Source: Effrenium voratum (taxonomy: Eukaryota; Sar; Dinophyceae; Suessiales; Symbiodiniaceae). From it: 64,000 nt of DNA. This document shows, piece after piece, positions 21,087 through 33,107 of this stretch. The position numbers were made by a program, and so were the translations under genes. The stretch covers positions 77,001-141,000 of the forward strand of contig CAUJNA010000522.1 in the NCBI GenBank assembly GCA_963377175.1, in the 5' to 3' direction. Each line of letters opens with the position of its first letter. Within the stretch, counting starts at the first letter, position 1. The notes under the pieces are model-generated. The model searched no databases. It worked only from the letters and a program-made list of their open reading frames with translations, and had not been told where the DNA came from.

Positions 21087-23093
21087 ATGGATCGCTTACC
21101 TAAGCGCAGAAAGATTGGGGGAATCAGGCAGCGCATGGCCAAAGCCACCGCCAACGAACAGGCAGGCAATTTCACCAATGAAAGCCAGCTTGCCGCGCTC
21201 CTCCTGGAACTTTTTGCTTGGGGGGCTATGTCTCCCCAACTGATCCAAGAAATTGCTGCCCTGGCTGTTCGAGACTTGGAAGCCTCTATAGAAAATGGCC
21301 AAGTCCTTGGAGACTTGCGCGTCCTTGCTGGCATAGGCACCAACGGCGCTTACAAAAACAAGTGCCATGCTGACCTGATGAACAAAGTCGAGCACTTGAG
21401 CCAACTACCAGAGCCATTTCGAGTTCGAGTTCCCTTCGCCCTGCCTTTCGGCGAGTCGCTGCAGGGAATGCTCTTGCCACACCAGCTCTTCGCGTCTTTG
21501 TGGCGGGACTACCCAGAAACTTGGCGATCGTCTGTTCTTCCTGATGAGCAAACCCTGCAACGATTTTGGAGCGCAGTGGATTCTCATCCACAGATGGAGA
21601 GCCACCCCATCCGGGACGTTGCCGATTACAAGTCCAAGGTTGTGCCGCTCGCCGTCCATGGAGACGGCGTGCCGGTGGTCGGTCTTGGCAAAGGGTGGTC
21701 CAAAGTTATGACCATGTTTTCGTGGTATTCGTTGATAGGGCAAGGGCAGACCAAAGAAATCTTATTCTGGGTCTGGAGCATGTATGACCGCATGAGCAAA
21801 GGCTCTGTCTCTGAAGGAACCAGAGGCGTTTTCTTTGCAGTGCTACGATGGTCCTTCCTGTGTTTGATGGAAGGGAAATGGCCAAGCGCCGACTTCCAGG
21901 GGAAGAGGCATCTCGGCCACCACAAAAATCATTGGGCGTGGTTTTGTCTTTTTTGTTCTTGTTTAAGGCATTTTTGTCGCATGCATGGCACCCACACCAA
22001 AATAGGAACAAAAGCGTACAAATACAACAAGCTGCGCCCCCCGCAACAACTTTGACGGCCGCCGCAGGTATGTTGCTGGAAGTGAAGGCACAGGCTGGCG
22101 GGAAAGTGGCTAGCTGGAGGATATCGGGGAGTATTGTTTGCCCTCACAGGGGACCTGGATTATTACAATAAAATATTGGGCCTTCCAAACTACTCTTCTG
22201 CGGCAGGGCCGTGCTCGCATTGTCAATGCAAAAAGGCGGGCGATGACACATGGACAGATTTTCGGGCAACTGCAAGCTGGCGAGCCACCAAGTGGACTCC
22301 TAGCGCGTGGCGTGCTTGGGAAGAGCATTCTCGATGCCCGCTGCTGTCCCTTCCAGGTGCCTCTTGCTGGACAGTCGCCTACGATTGGATGCACGTCAAA
22401 TACCTAGGCACTGACATGTATCAATACGGATCTGTCTTAGCTTTTCTGTGCCATACGGTCATGGCGAACGAGCCCGAAGAGAATCTCTCACAGTGCTGGA
22501 CGTTCTTGAAACAGTTTTTCAAGGACCATGGCACCCCATCGCCTTTTCGATATTTGAACCGTCTCTCTATGTTTGTGAGGCAAGGCGGCCGCTTCCCCAA
22601 ATTGCGGGGCAAAGCTGCCGAGGTCAGGCACTTCGGGGCAGCTTTGCACGCTTTATGGAATGCTCACATGAACCCTCATTTGATTCTTCATCGCCGGATC
22701 AACTTGATGTTGCAGTTAAACTGCCAGCTGGAGAACATGATCACAGAGTACAAAGACGACTTCGCGTTCCCCCCTGGGCCTGCTGAGGACTTCGAAAACA
22801 CATGCACGACAATGCTCCAATTGCAAACCCAAGTTGCTGAACATTTCTTGGAAGAAGGTATTGCCTATTTCGACGTGACTTCGAAATGTCACATGCTGCA
22901 AGAGCTCGCCATCCTGGCTCGTCACATCAACCCTCGGCTCATTTGGGTGTTTTGCGGGGAAGACATGATGCAAAAGATGCAACAAGTGGCGCAGAGCTGC
23001 ACCAGGGGCAACACCCCGGGCCAAACCAATTTGAAAATGGCCCGCCACTACCGCCTCGGATTGCATTTCTTGTTCAAGAAACGTCACGGATGA
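21087..23093 (+). CDS. DDE-type transposase-like protein, two exons
   Basis: Exon 1 runs from an ATG in CGCGCCATGG context (21087) to about 21905. Exon 2 probably begins at 22094 after GGCACAG and ends at the stop at 23093, giving about 600 residues. Landmarks are LAVHGDGVPVVG (first candidate catalytic Asp, near residue 191), LFALTGDLDYYNKILG and a CSHC pair at the start of exon 2, AYDWMHVKYLGTDMY (Asp-x-Met-His), and KCHMLQELAILARHIN followed by VFCGEDMMQKM (candidate Glu). A D...DxMH...KxH...E order recalls CMC/Plavaka/KDZ-type transposases. The family seems highly repeated in dinoflagellates, but a superfamily assignment is not certain. Its position next to the right terminus fits a role in mobilising the 13.2-kb element. 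Confidence 0.65.
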
Positions 23094-23269
23094 AGGCGTT
23101 GCTCTCTGTCTTTCTCACACCCCAAAGCACTTTGCGCTCGCGTACTGTGTGTGCAAAAAAAGGCGCGCCGTCAAGCTGTCTTTCATGCAACAGACAAGAA
23201 AACACGAGGAGCCCGCCAAAGGGGTCATCGCAAATACTTTTCGCAGAAGATCTAAGAGGTTTTTTTTAG

Positions 23270-23335
23270 GGGATCACCTTGAGAGACACACCTTGAGAGA
23301 TGCATCTTGAAGGGTTTGCTTCGAGAGAGGCGCCT
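23270..23335. repeat. Short CCTTGAGAGACACA array downstream of the transposase gene
   Basis: Three degenerate units (CACCTTGAGAGACACA, CCTTGAGAGATGC, TTCGAGAGAGGC) follow the transposase stop. Sequence from 23336 to about 23555 holds no supported gene. Confidence 0.7.
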
Positions 23336-23559
23336 TTGTTAAGAATGCGAGACGAAAATCTCATGGCCTAGCGCTGCCGAAACGGCGCATGGGAGTTATA
23401 CCCTCACAGTGTATCTGCGCGCAAATGCGCTCACATGAAAATATTGTCACATGAACGGGGGGGGAACAAGATTTGTGTGTAAGAGTGAGAGAGCTTGCGC
23501 ACAGCGAAAGGCCACAGCAGCGCACGCATGCGCGCGCGCTGTGAAGGGCTGTCAAACAT

Positions 23560-23920
23560 GAGGGGTCGCAGTTTGGTCGCAGTTTGGTCGTCAAACATGA
23601 GGGGTCGCAGTTTGGTCGCAGTTTGGTCGCAGTTTGGTAGAAATTTGTCCCCGGCACATTCTAACTAATAGTTAGAAAATAGTCTAAACTATTAGTTAGA
23701 AAATCGTGTGTGTTTTTGGAGCCAAAAAAATAGACTATTAGTTAGAATCGCGCCGGGCCAAATAGTCTAAATATACTATTTTTTCGGCGCAACAACGAGA
23801 CTAAATAGTTAAAAAAAATAAACTATTTTCCACCACAAAAAAATCTACCTAATTTATAGAATTAGATCTAATTCTATAAATTCGGTAATTCCTAGTTTTC
23901 TGACTAATCTGGTCTATTGG
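23560..23920. repeat. Right subterminal region and terminal inverted repeat
   Basis: A duplicated phrase GTCAAACATGAGGGGTCGCAG with GTTTGGTCGCAG iterons (23548-23640) is followed by palindromes TTCTAACTAATAGTTAGAA and ACTATTAGTTAGAA (23660-23750). Next comes AT-rich DNA and the terminal repeat ending ...GGTCTATTGG at 23920. The motifs mirror the left end in inverted orientation. Confidence 0.75.
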
Positions 23921-26900
23921 GAACTCCCTCTTGATCTTCCACGCATCTCTCCACAATGGAAGTTCGTGTTGAAAGTGTGACATCACCTCGAAGAATCCCA
24001 GTATCATCTCAACGACGTCCCCCAAAGACTCCTCATTCGTAGTCTGTCCCAGGAGTTCACACATCGTCCCCTGATCAAGCACGCTCTTGATCCAAGATGA
24101 ATAGGCCACGTTGCCAAGATCTCTGTCTATCACATAGATGGAGGTCCTCTCCTCAACCCCTTCGGAATTCTTGCATATGACCACATCTCTGGCTGCGCAC
24201 AATTGCTTTCCCGTGCCCGTGACCATAAAACTGCGCCGCCTGATCCACCGTCGTGCTCACGAAACCCACGTGGGACAGCTCCTTCTTCAGCTTGGAATAT
24301 GCCAGTTCCCGTAAAATCGTGGTCATGGCCTGAACATTGTTGACGTTCACCATGAGATGTTGGAGGTTGGGGATCGCGATCTTGCACTCCGTGAAAGTCG
24401 TGTGTACAGTTTCCTCCCCTCGGTTGACCTCACGACACCGTTCGTGTCCGCATTCCAGTTCGCGCAACAGTTCACACAAGAAGTAGGGTTGAATACCGAA
24501 CTTGATCCGAGCACCTTCGACTTGTTCCTCTGCATCTCTTTCTTGCAAAGTTCGCAGCTTAACTCATTGAGCTCGGTGACCGTATACCATCGAAGACGCT
24601 GATCGTTGGCGTCAATGTTCCCAAATGCATCTTGCCCACCGTAACCTTCGTTCTGCCGCTCTTGCTTCCGTCTTGACTGAGCGGTGAAGGTCGGCTTGTA
24701 CTCGAATTTCACCTTCGACTCTTCCATGTTCTTAGGGACGTTGAAGCGAAGGTCGGGCTCGCTGATGCATATCTCCTCCAGATCGCACACGAACGCATGG
24801 CTCGGCGCGATCACATCAATGGATTTCTCCACCAACAGCCGCTCCAAGAGGAAATGTTGCAGGTTCGAGCTCCCGGGGATCTTGTAGTTCTTGCCCGTGA
24901 GCGCGTGAGCAACACGCCACAAGCGATCATTCTCGGTCACCAACGCGCCTGCCGCCTTGCAGATCTCGCTCACTTTGTTGGCGATCGTCCCCAAGTCCCC
25001 TCTTCCACCATGGAAAGCCACATCGCGATTCACGCACACCACAACCATACCCTTGCACGTGTTGACGAGTTCCGATATTGTCTTTTGCAAGGAGTCGATG
25101 ATGGGGTTGGCGGTCACTTGCCATCCGCATCCTCTCATGCATCCAGATGTGCACCGACACAGGCGAATTATCCATGTCTCGCCTCCGTCGTTCGACGATG
25201 AGCTTTTCCAGTCGTTGTATCGGGAGATGATGTTCATCGTATCTGTGGGTGAGGAGACTGGCTCACTCGACCCGTAGTACGATCTCTCCTCGATGTTCGT
25301 CCATTCGTTGACCATCATCTGGAAGGTCTTCGTGCTCCCTTTTGCATTGACGGCCAGCTCTTCTTCTAAATCATCATGTCGCGTATCGTTGCCCCACCAA
25401 TGAGGCCCCTTCTCTGCTCCTTGATGATCGGTTCAATTGTCCAGGTGCGTTGTCGGGGTTCTTCTCCGCCTGAATCAACGCGTTGATGGCTTTGGCGCCC
25501 GGAAGGCGTCCAGTAATCAAGCATCCTGTTTGAGCACACAGGAATGCATATAGCTGAAGCCATGCTGCATTTCCTTTGCTGACATAGGAAAGGATGATCT
25601 TTTCAGCACTAGTCTTCTCTTCGAAATGTACCAGTGATGAAGTCAGGCTTCTCAGCATGCACTCCCAGTCTGTCGCGCTCTTTCCATCTGCGAGACATGG
25701 CCCAAACATGGTCTGTATGATTGGGTACCCTGTGTTGGCGTCTATGTTGAACTTCACGTTGACCGATGCGCCACGCAGGGTGATACCTCCCTCGAATGAG
25801 GTGTATGTATCGTGCCCAGCAGTCGCGTTGATGATCTTCCATCTGTCGTCATCACCGCCGGAGTTCATGCGGAAGATTGAGTCAATAATCTCGTTGTCAA
25901 TCTTGTTGGCATCGCTTGCAGACGATCCTCCGCCTGAAGCTCCCTGCTGGGGGTTTGACCCACCAGAGGTTTGCTTTCTTTGCCCAGAGCTTGATGTCGA
26001 CTTCTGCTGTCGCTCCGTCTTTTGCGGCGGCTCGGTCTTTGATGAGCCCATCACCCGCCATGTCGGCTCTTCGCCTACTGCGAAGTCCTCAGGGTACCTT
26101 TCCAGTTCCCTATCCGCCTCATTGTAGGTGCAGTATTAATTCATTCTGGTCGAAGTCGATTACGTGCCCCTTCTCTGCCTCCTTCTCAGTCTCCTTCAGC
26201 CAGCTCAACCATTTGCGCCGATCTTGATTCTCAGCAGCCCTATCAGCTGCATGTGGCGCCAGGCTGATGGAGTTGATGTTCATTGCAGGCAGTGTGGACT
26301 GATCGATCATATCAATACACCACAAGAAATCCCTTGCCCTTCGATTTCCCGACACAGGTCCTTCAACTCGGACTTGTCCGGACGGAAGCAAGTTGTGTAT
26401 GATTGATCCGAAGCGTGCTTCTCCCCGACCAATGGCTGCAACCTCCTCATGATGAAGGAAACGCACATGAGTGAGTTCACCGCCCCGATGCATGCGTCAG
26501 AGATGTCGCTGGGAGTTGATCCACAAATCATCCAGCGCAAAAGGTTGTGTTGGTGAGCGCTTTCATCTCTCCTCATTGCATACGCCAGGTTCTTCATTGA
26601 CGCGCGCAGCTCGTTCTGGTAGGCCAATCCGAGGTCCCAGTTCTTCTGGTAGTCGGCCCTCAGGCCCCGCCCATGGGGGTCAACCTTGGGAGTTTTGATC
26701 ACGCCCAGCGTGAACACTTTCCCCCAATTCCGATCTCTGAACTTCGCAATTCTTCGATCGTGCCTCTTGAGTTCTGCAGTTGTCAGAAACTCCTCCGAGT
26801 TCCTCCACCTCCTCGATGACGAGGTTCTGGTTGACTCGCCGATGACGAACTCTTTGTAGACTTCCCCAACCGGTGTGTCCTGGTGGAATGCAGCTTTGAA

Positions 26901-27440
26901 GAATCGCTCGTCGTTGTCCTCGGCCACACCCGAGGCGAGATCCCAGATATCTGTGATGGACCTCAGCATATCGGCTCCCTCGATGCAATACTTGGTAACA
27001 TTAAGCAGTTCAGGATTCTTCGTCAGTAGCGATGCCTCACCACAGAGCTGGTTCAGCGCCGCGACTATCTTTTTCCCTTTGCTGCAAAATTCCCTCCATC
27101 CAAGCATGCATTCTTCAGCAGAGAGGAGTCCGAAAATCTTGCTGAGGAATTCCAGTGCAATCCTCATGGATTGCCCTTCTCCTTTCATCGTTCCACGGCA
27201 TTTCGCAGAGTAATACGCTGAGTATGCATAGATGACGGGGACGCCGATGTCCTCGATCCATTTTGTGCACGTGCCCAGGTCGCTGCTCATCTCCATTCTG
27301 TTGGGAATTCTTTTGCCCTCCTCGATAGCATTCTTCACGAGGTTTCCCAGTCTGGATTTCCCAACTGGCACGCAGAAGAATTCATTTGTATTGACGACGG
27401 TCGCATTGGCAGTCATCTTGATGATATTCTCCAGAACCAG
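23921..27440 (-). pseudogene. Copy A: N-terminal half of the KptA-bearing region, frameshifted
   Basis: Minus-strand frames 26307-28049 (C-terminal part), 25374-26054, 24347-25318, 24153-24548 and 23849-24226 match copy C ORF3 residues ~100-1290 in order. Shared stretches include VNTNEFFCVPVGKS, ADMLRSITDIWDLA, VVVCVNRDVAFHGGRGDLG and LPLWRDAWKIKREF. The reading then runs into the transposon at 23920, and the homology resumes at 10712. At least four frameshifts separate the segments, so no functional product is expected. Confidence 0.85.
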
Positions 27441-30400
27441 GAAAAACCAAAATAGCCAGCTGTAAATAAAGCCACAGAATGGTCCCGATTTGTACCCAGC
27501 TTCAACTTGAGGTTCGGGACTAGCCCAGTCCCTCGTTGAGACCTGAGGTTCGGGTCTGGCCCAGCCCCTCGTTGGCACAGTCGAAGCGGTGTGACTCTCA
27601 CACGTAGCAGCTCGATGCTTCCGTGGATTTCCTCGCGCAATGCAAGCAAGAGCGAGTTTCAATGGCGCCGGTTGGAGGCACTTTGCTCGAGCACGAAAAC
27701 GCCGGAGGATCACACACACAATTAATGACGTGTACAACTGGATTTCTTTGGTTTCCCGACCAGCACAAGGTCCATGTTCATGGTTTCCATTACACTTCTT
27801 AGACAACGAGCTACCAAGTTCAAAACTCCATGAAACAACTCTCCATGGTTTCTTGATTGGCAGGGGTTTCTTCGCATACCTTTGCTTCAAGCCGTAGCGA
27901 CACCCATCAAACTCATGACTGGTGCCATCATGAACAACCTCATGCAGTCTCTCGTCCTTCCAATAATCGCAACTTCCAGGCAACTCAAACAAAATCGCAG
28001 CACGTTTCGTCATGGCATGTCGCTTGATTTCAACGAATCGTCCAAACAATTTCCAAAATTCCTTCTGTTTGGCCTCGGTTTTCTCTGCGGTATCGATTCC
28101 GCGAGTCTTGTTGAGGCGTGCCCATGTTGAGGCGTGCCCAAGAACAACAAATCGGAAGGTTTAGTAAGCACATGTCTAGCGATTCTCCCCCCGTACTCGC
28201 TCATTAAGTCATCGACCAAAGTGACGGTCACGACCTGCGGCCCCGTATGACGGGCAAGGGTAGTGAACCAGTTACGAGGCTCGGAACATGCCAACAGCAC
28301 GATGGGCCGAGACAAGTCAACACTATACAAGGTGACGATTGTGCGAGTTCTCATACCAGGAAGCGAGACATGCAGCGGAGCGCGAAGCACACCACCGTCA
28401 TGTTTGAACCATCGCGAGTTCAATACCCGGTGCTAACTGTGGTTTGTGCTTCACCGCGATGCGATATGGAACAAAACAACGACCAGGAACAAATTGCTCA
28501 TGACTGGTATGCAGACAGCGCATAAGCAGCTTCAACCGGAGCAAAGTTTCCAAAGCAAGGTCATTGACACATTTTAAGTCAACACGCTCGTTCGACAGCT
28601 CTTCAACGAATGCAGCCAGCACGGACTGCATGTCGACATCACCGGACCCAACATGAATTGGTCGTGGTCGCGGAGATCGCTCCCGCGCCGGTACAGCAAC
28701 CGGGACGGGGTGAAATTGCCAAACTGCGCGTTCAACCCACCCATCGATCCGTTCACATTGCAACCCAGAGTCAACCCTGTCCTCAACCTTAAGCCATGAC
28801 CCGTTCCTCAGAAACCAAGTGGAACGCAGCCACTTGCTCCCGAACGGTGTCACAACCGCGAGTGGAGGTTTCACACGCATCAGTCTGGGCCCTTTGGCAA
28901 CAACAACCGGATCATGTCTTTCATGCTCATGCAATCCTTCTTTAGATGTCAGGCCGGACCACCACAGGTCCGGGGGCATGATCGGAATGTGTGTGTACGG
29001 AAATGTGGGAACTCCGTCAACTGTTCCCGAAGCAGTCTGCATGGTCCCTTTTATGGGATCACACGTGGGTGTGAGCGCCTTGAGGGTATCCGGGTCAGAC
29101 AGCAAACTCGGGTCGAGCAGACCAATCTGCAAGCATGCATGTTTCCACTTGCGTCCATCATTGAACGCCTTGGTGTAGATGTCAGCCGCCATTCTGTCGG
29201 TGACTTCATACGCCAAATACATGTAATCACGTGGTGAACATCTCATGCATCCACGAAATGCAAACACCATGGCTTCTCTCAAGGTGGCGCATCGTAGGGT
29301 TTCTCCCCGACCGCACGACACCGATCATAGCCTTGTTGTCGTCATAGAACACAAAGTTCGGTGACTTCTTGAGAATCCGCTGTAACAACTTTAGAGCAGG
29401 CATACCCGTAGCTCTCATGGCAACATCGGCCGCAACAATTTCGGCCTCAGGAGTTGAGTGACTCACACAACCCTGTCTTTTCGAGCTGCCAGACAACGGA
29501 AACCGAGTATTGGGCCCTTGTATATTTAAGTGTCCACAAGAGGTGGAACGCAATGATTCAACACATCCCGCAAAATCAGCCTCTGCGTACAAGGCCAGGT
29601 GCACGTCGTCCATGGGGTCTCCGACCCAACCGACCATGAGCCAATGTTTCGTATGATGCACATAACACATCAAATGGCGCAAACCCCGATCATCGGAGTC
29701 GGTCCACCTGTGCACACATTTCGTGCCAAGCGATTCACTTGCCGCAACAAATCGAAGCGGGCAATCCGCGCACCGTACAGCAACTTCATTAGTACGCTAG
29801 CGGCATGCGGAGCAAGGTGTCCACGCACGGGCTCCTTCGTGGCCAACTCAGGAGTCCCTCCCCGCTGGTCCGGCGCTGTGGCAGAACCGTCGGTGGGCAC
29901 AAGATTGTTACACCAATTGCACACGACTGACGGTCCCTCTTTTGCAGGCTTCCGTGAGACGTGATTCTTTGTTTCCTCGTGCAACTCAGGAGTGACAACC
30001 TTATTCAATTTTACATCGCCCGCCACCTCAAGATAGCGGTCGACACATGAACGTAGGAACTGTTCCATGTCATAGGTCACCGTTGTGACGCGGTGTCCGT
30101 TCCCGAGGGTGACGTTTCCCTTGCTTTGATTGCAACCAAGGTACATGTCAAGTCCAGTCTCGGGTTCAATCTTTAAACGTGTACGCAGCATGCTCCATCC
30201 CTGGGCAAGGTTCTTCTGTGGCCCTGCCATTTTGAAGTCATCGACATACACAACCAGAACAAGCTGGAGCTTTTCATGAATGTACACTGACGGCCATTCC
30301 TCACCGATGGGTTCAAAGCCAACGGCGCGCACCGATTCATCACAGTGCTGCTCCCAAAATGTTCCCGCATCAGGATGTCCGTACAGTGCCTTCCTCAGTG

Positions 30401-31640
30401 GAACAACTGGCCTCCTGTACTTGCCCCAATTGCATTCACTCGGCACAGCCTCAGGTGGCAATTCTATCCAACATGGCGTGCCTCTCAGTGTGGCCTGAAT
30501 GTACGCTTGCACAGCGTCGGCCATCTGCACATCCCAACCATCATGACAACCCAAGAAATCCGCCCAACGCGAGGCCTCAAACGAAGCAGGAGAGTTCCCC
30601 AGGTCTTGAAACATCGCAGCTTCAAAGCTTTGATTCTTCACTTGGTTCCCCAGCAACACGCCTCTACCTTTGAACTTCCTCTTGGGATCGCCGACAGGCA
30701 ACTGTGAGTGCTTTTCAACGCAAATACCATGCGCGCGAGCCATGTGTGTCTCTTCCCCTTTCGCTTTTGCCTCCTTGGCCACAGCGTCGTATTCTCGCAC
30801 TGCACCAAGGTCGAAGACGCCCTGGTCGATTAATCCCGACCATTCTTTCTTCAGATGCCAGGGCATCAGGGTTGGTCAACATTTCTTTTCGGCCAACCGG
30901 CCTGGACACCAATGCGTCGAAGAATCGAACAACTTTCTCGGCTTTCTCTCTGTGCTGTATTAGCTCAGAGGTCACACGCGGCATCGATGGGTATTTCTTG
31001 GCTTCGCCGTCTTCTCCTATCGCAGGTAACGCGAGCGGCACTTTTCCTGAGACTACCTCAGCATAATTTTTTCATTCGTGCCAGGTAAAATCCGTCGGCG
31101 TATCATCTGCAGGATCCGTCCCCGATATCAATTCAGCTTCGTCTCTCTGACGCCCAATGACTGACGCAACTGCCTTCGTCCAATTTGGAGTCGACCTCGA
31201 CCGCTCCTCAGACTTGAACTTCCAGGCATATATTACTACCAGACACACAAATTCTTTCTCAAGCTGAACGTTTCGTCTCAAGACATCTTGGGATTGCTAG
31301 GATTTACAACTATCCTGACCCAGTCAAGCTCAGCCAAATGTTTCCCATCCTGTGGGTTCTTGATCTTTACTGCCATTCAACTCCACCCCAGCGGTTCCGA
31401 AGCATTGCTCGAATTCTCTTACCACCGGGCATCTGCAATGTCTGCGTCTCAGCTGGCGCAGAAACCTCAGATTCCTTACTCTTGGGTCCATCTTTCTTCT
31501 TCTTGCCACCACCCTTCACCTCGGCTTTCTCTTCCTCGGTGTAGTATTTTCTCATCATTGCCCATTCATCAGGAGTGTGTTCTGGAGGTCTCGTTGTCTT
31601 CATCAACCTGAAGCCATCCTTCCCAACGGGATATGGCCTT
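27441..31640 (-). pseudogene. Copy A: RT, RNase H and methyltransferase-like region, frameshifted
   Basis: The 398-residue frame at 29670-30866 carries Copia RT with the VVYVDDFKMAG box. 29227-29715 carries RNase H (YAEADFAG, STPEAEIVAADVA, YDDNKAMIG). 28398-29321 and 28010-28423 continue into the C-terminal extension. The PCTGGSS motif seen in copy C has been replaced by a short duplication near 28125-28142. The 580-residue frame 26307-28049 runs without a break from the FELPGSCDYW part of the extension into the ORF3 N-terminus. This shows that the two regions were once one reading frame. Confidence 0.85.
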
Positions 31641-33107
31641 CCACCTTGTCGATCTTAACCTCCCTGCCATCATCGTTGATATATGTTACGCCATCCCCAG
31701 GTAGTCCAGCTGACACATGTGGAAGATCGGGCTTCACAACTTCCTCATCGCCCTTGGCATGTCCATCGCCTTTCCCTCTCGAAGAACTCGGCCTAGCATC
31801 CTCTTCCTCCACGTGACCCCCCTGATCTCCGACGGTTACTTCCGGACCTTCATCAAGCAGTAGACCAGCGATCTGATCGACCTCATCGTGCAACAGTCGC
31901 TTTTCGTCACTCTGCAATAACTCGGGCTCGTAGTCCTCATCTTCGATCAGGTGATCACGTGCGTCCAGACCGATTGCATCGACAGACATCTCAATTCCCT
32001 CCAAAGTTTCATTGGCAGCTTTGTGCTTCTGTTGTATCGGGAATGTCAGAAGTGACTTGAGGATCATCCTCTCCGTCTGATGTGGCATTCTCAATCGAGG
32101 TGGAACCTTTGCCTTCTTGATGTTCAGCTCTGCACCCGCAAACGCAGTGAGGGCCCAAGCCCGATACTTGTTCGCCCAATGCATCCCGGTACTCAACACA
32201 TATCCAGCAAATATACCAGTTTCTCCCCTTGGCTCGAATTTCTCCCTCTTCTCCCCTCGTGCTTCGCTCGGCTTGAAGTCCACAAGCGCACCAAAAGGTA
32301 TCTTCTCGCCTTTGAACTCCTCACCATGCAGCCTCAACCAAGCGCGTGATCCATTCACCTCTTCAACGTTCATCAGATGGCACAGCGTGGTGATGGCCTG
32401 CACCCAGTAGCACGTGGGTAGACTGGCATGTACAAGACAAGCAGAAGTCTGGTCAATGATGAACTGATTTGTTCTCTCAGCAAGGGAATTGTTCTCGGTC
32501 GTCCAGGCAAGGACAGGTCATGGTTCAGCTTCAACTCAACGCATGCGTTGATCAGTTCTGGACCATCGTCCGAGTACACCTGCTTGATCTTCCTCCTCCC
32601 GCAGAAGTGCTTGATGGCCCTGACAACAGAGTCAGTGTCCCTTCTCGCAGTTGGATAAGCCGTGATAAGCCCGGTATATATATCTCGAATGATGAGTGCA
32701 TATCTGCCTTCCACCTCATGATCCCCTGATACCGTCACGAAATCGAACGTTACCAGGTCCCCGAACGTCTTTACCTCCCTCGAGAAGGACCCTTCGTATA
32801 CATCAACTTCGATTCCAGCATCTGGATCATCCTCATCAACCTCTTCCCCGTTAGCTTCGGCATCAGCATGACGACATGGGTCTGGCCCAACGTCCACTGG
32901 TACTTCCTCAGCTACGGGAGGCGGGCGCACCGGACCGGCACCTCCGGGTGGTCCGAAGTCGAACGCTCCATGATGATGTTCGCCCTCAACCTCTGCGGAT
33001 TCACCGGCAGCGGCGGGTATGGCATCATTGTCACCATCATCATCTTGATCCGCCTCATCGTCCGTGACCAATGCCAATACTTTCGAAAAGTGCTCCTTGA
33101 TCTCAAC
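31641..33107 (-). pseudogene. Copy A: integrase remnant, 5'-truncated
   Basis: Frames 31603-32403 and 32373-33206 match the integrase part of copy C: TFGDLVTFDFVT (first Asp), VYSDDGPELINA (second Asp). A frameshift just after LPGRP destroys the LAERTNQ motif that holds the catalytic Glu in copy C. The His/Cys zinc-binding segment upstream (about 47 residues in copy C) is cleanly missing. Homology ends near 33107, where plus-strand family B coding sequence begins, so protease, gag and the 5' LTR are lost. Confidence 0.8.

Larger units (their letters stand above)
10713..23920. mobile_element. 13.2-kb multi-gene DNA transposon with TIRs and GAAC duplication
   Basis: The left end begins CCAATAGACTAGATTAGAC. 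The right end, read inward on the other strand, begins CCAATAGACCAGATTAGTC. GAAC flanks both sides (10709-10712 and 23921-23924) and occurs once at the matching position of the uninterrupted copy C (near 38880). This fixes the insertion precisely within the copy A coding sequence. Inside are a two-exon transposase-like gene near the right end and five other genes, plus subterminal iterons and inter-genic repeat arrays. A 4-bp duplication and a D...DxMH...E transposase would fit the CMC (EnSpm/Chapaev-like) group, but that placement is tentative. Confidence 0.85.
6637..33107 (-). mobile_element. Giant Copia family, copy A: decayed, 5'-truncated, split by a DNA transposon
   Basis: A minus-strand paralogue of the intact copy C. 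It keeps the 3' LTR (6637-6977), the whole KptA-bearing 3' region, the RT/RNase H region and part of integrase. It ends abruptly near 33107, where the sequence passes into family B. Coiled coil, gag, protease and the 5' LTR are missing. Numerous frameshifts break the frames. The element is interrupted at 10713-23920 by a transposon with a GAAC duplication. No TSD flanks copy A, which fits a later deletion across its 5' end. Confidence 0.85.
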
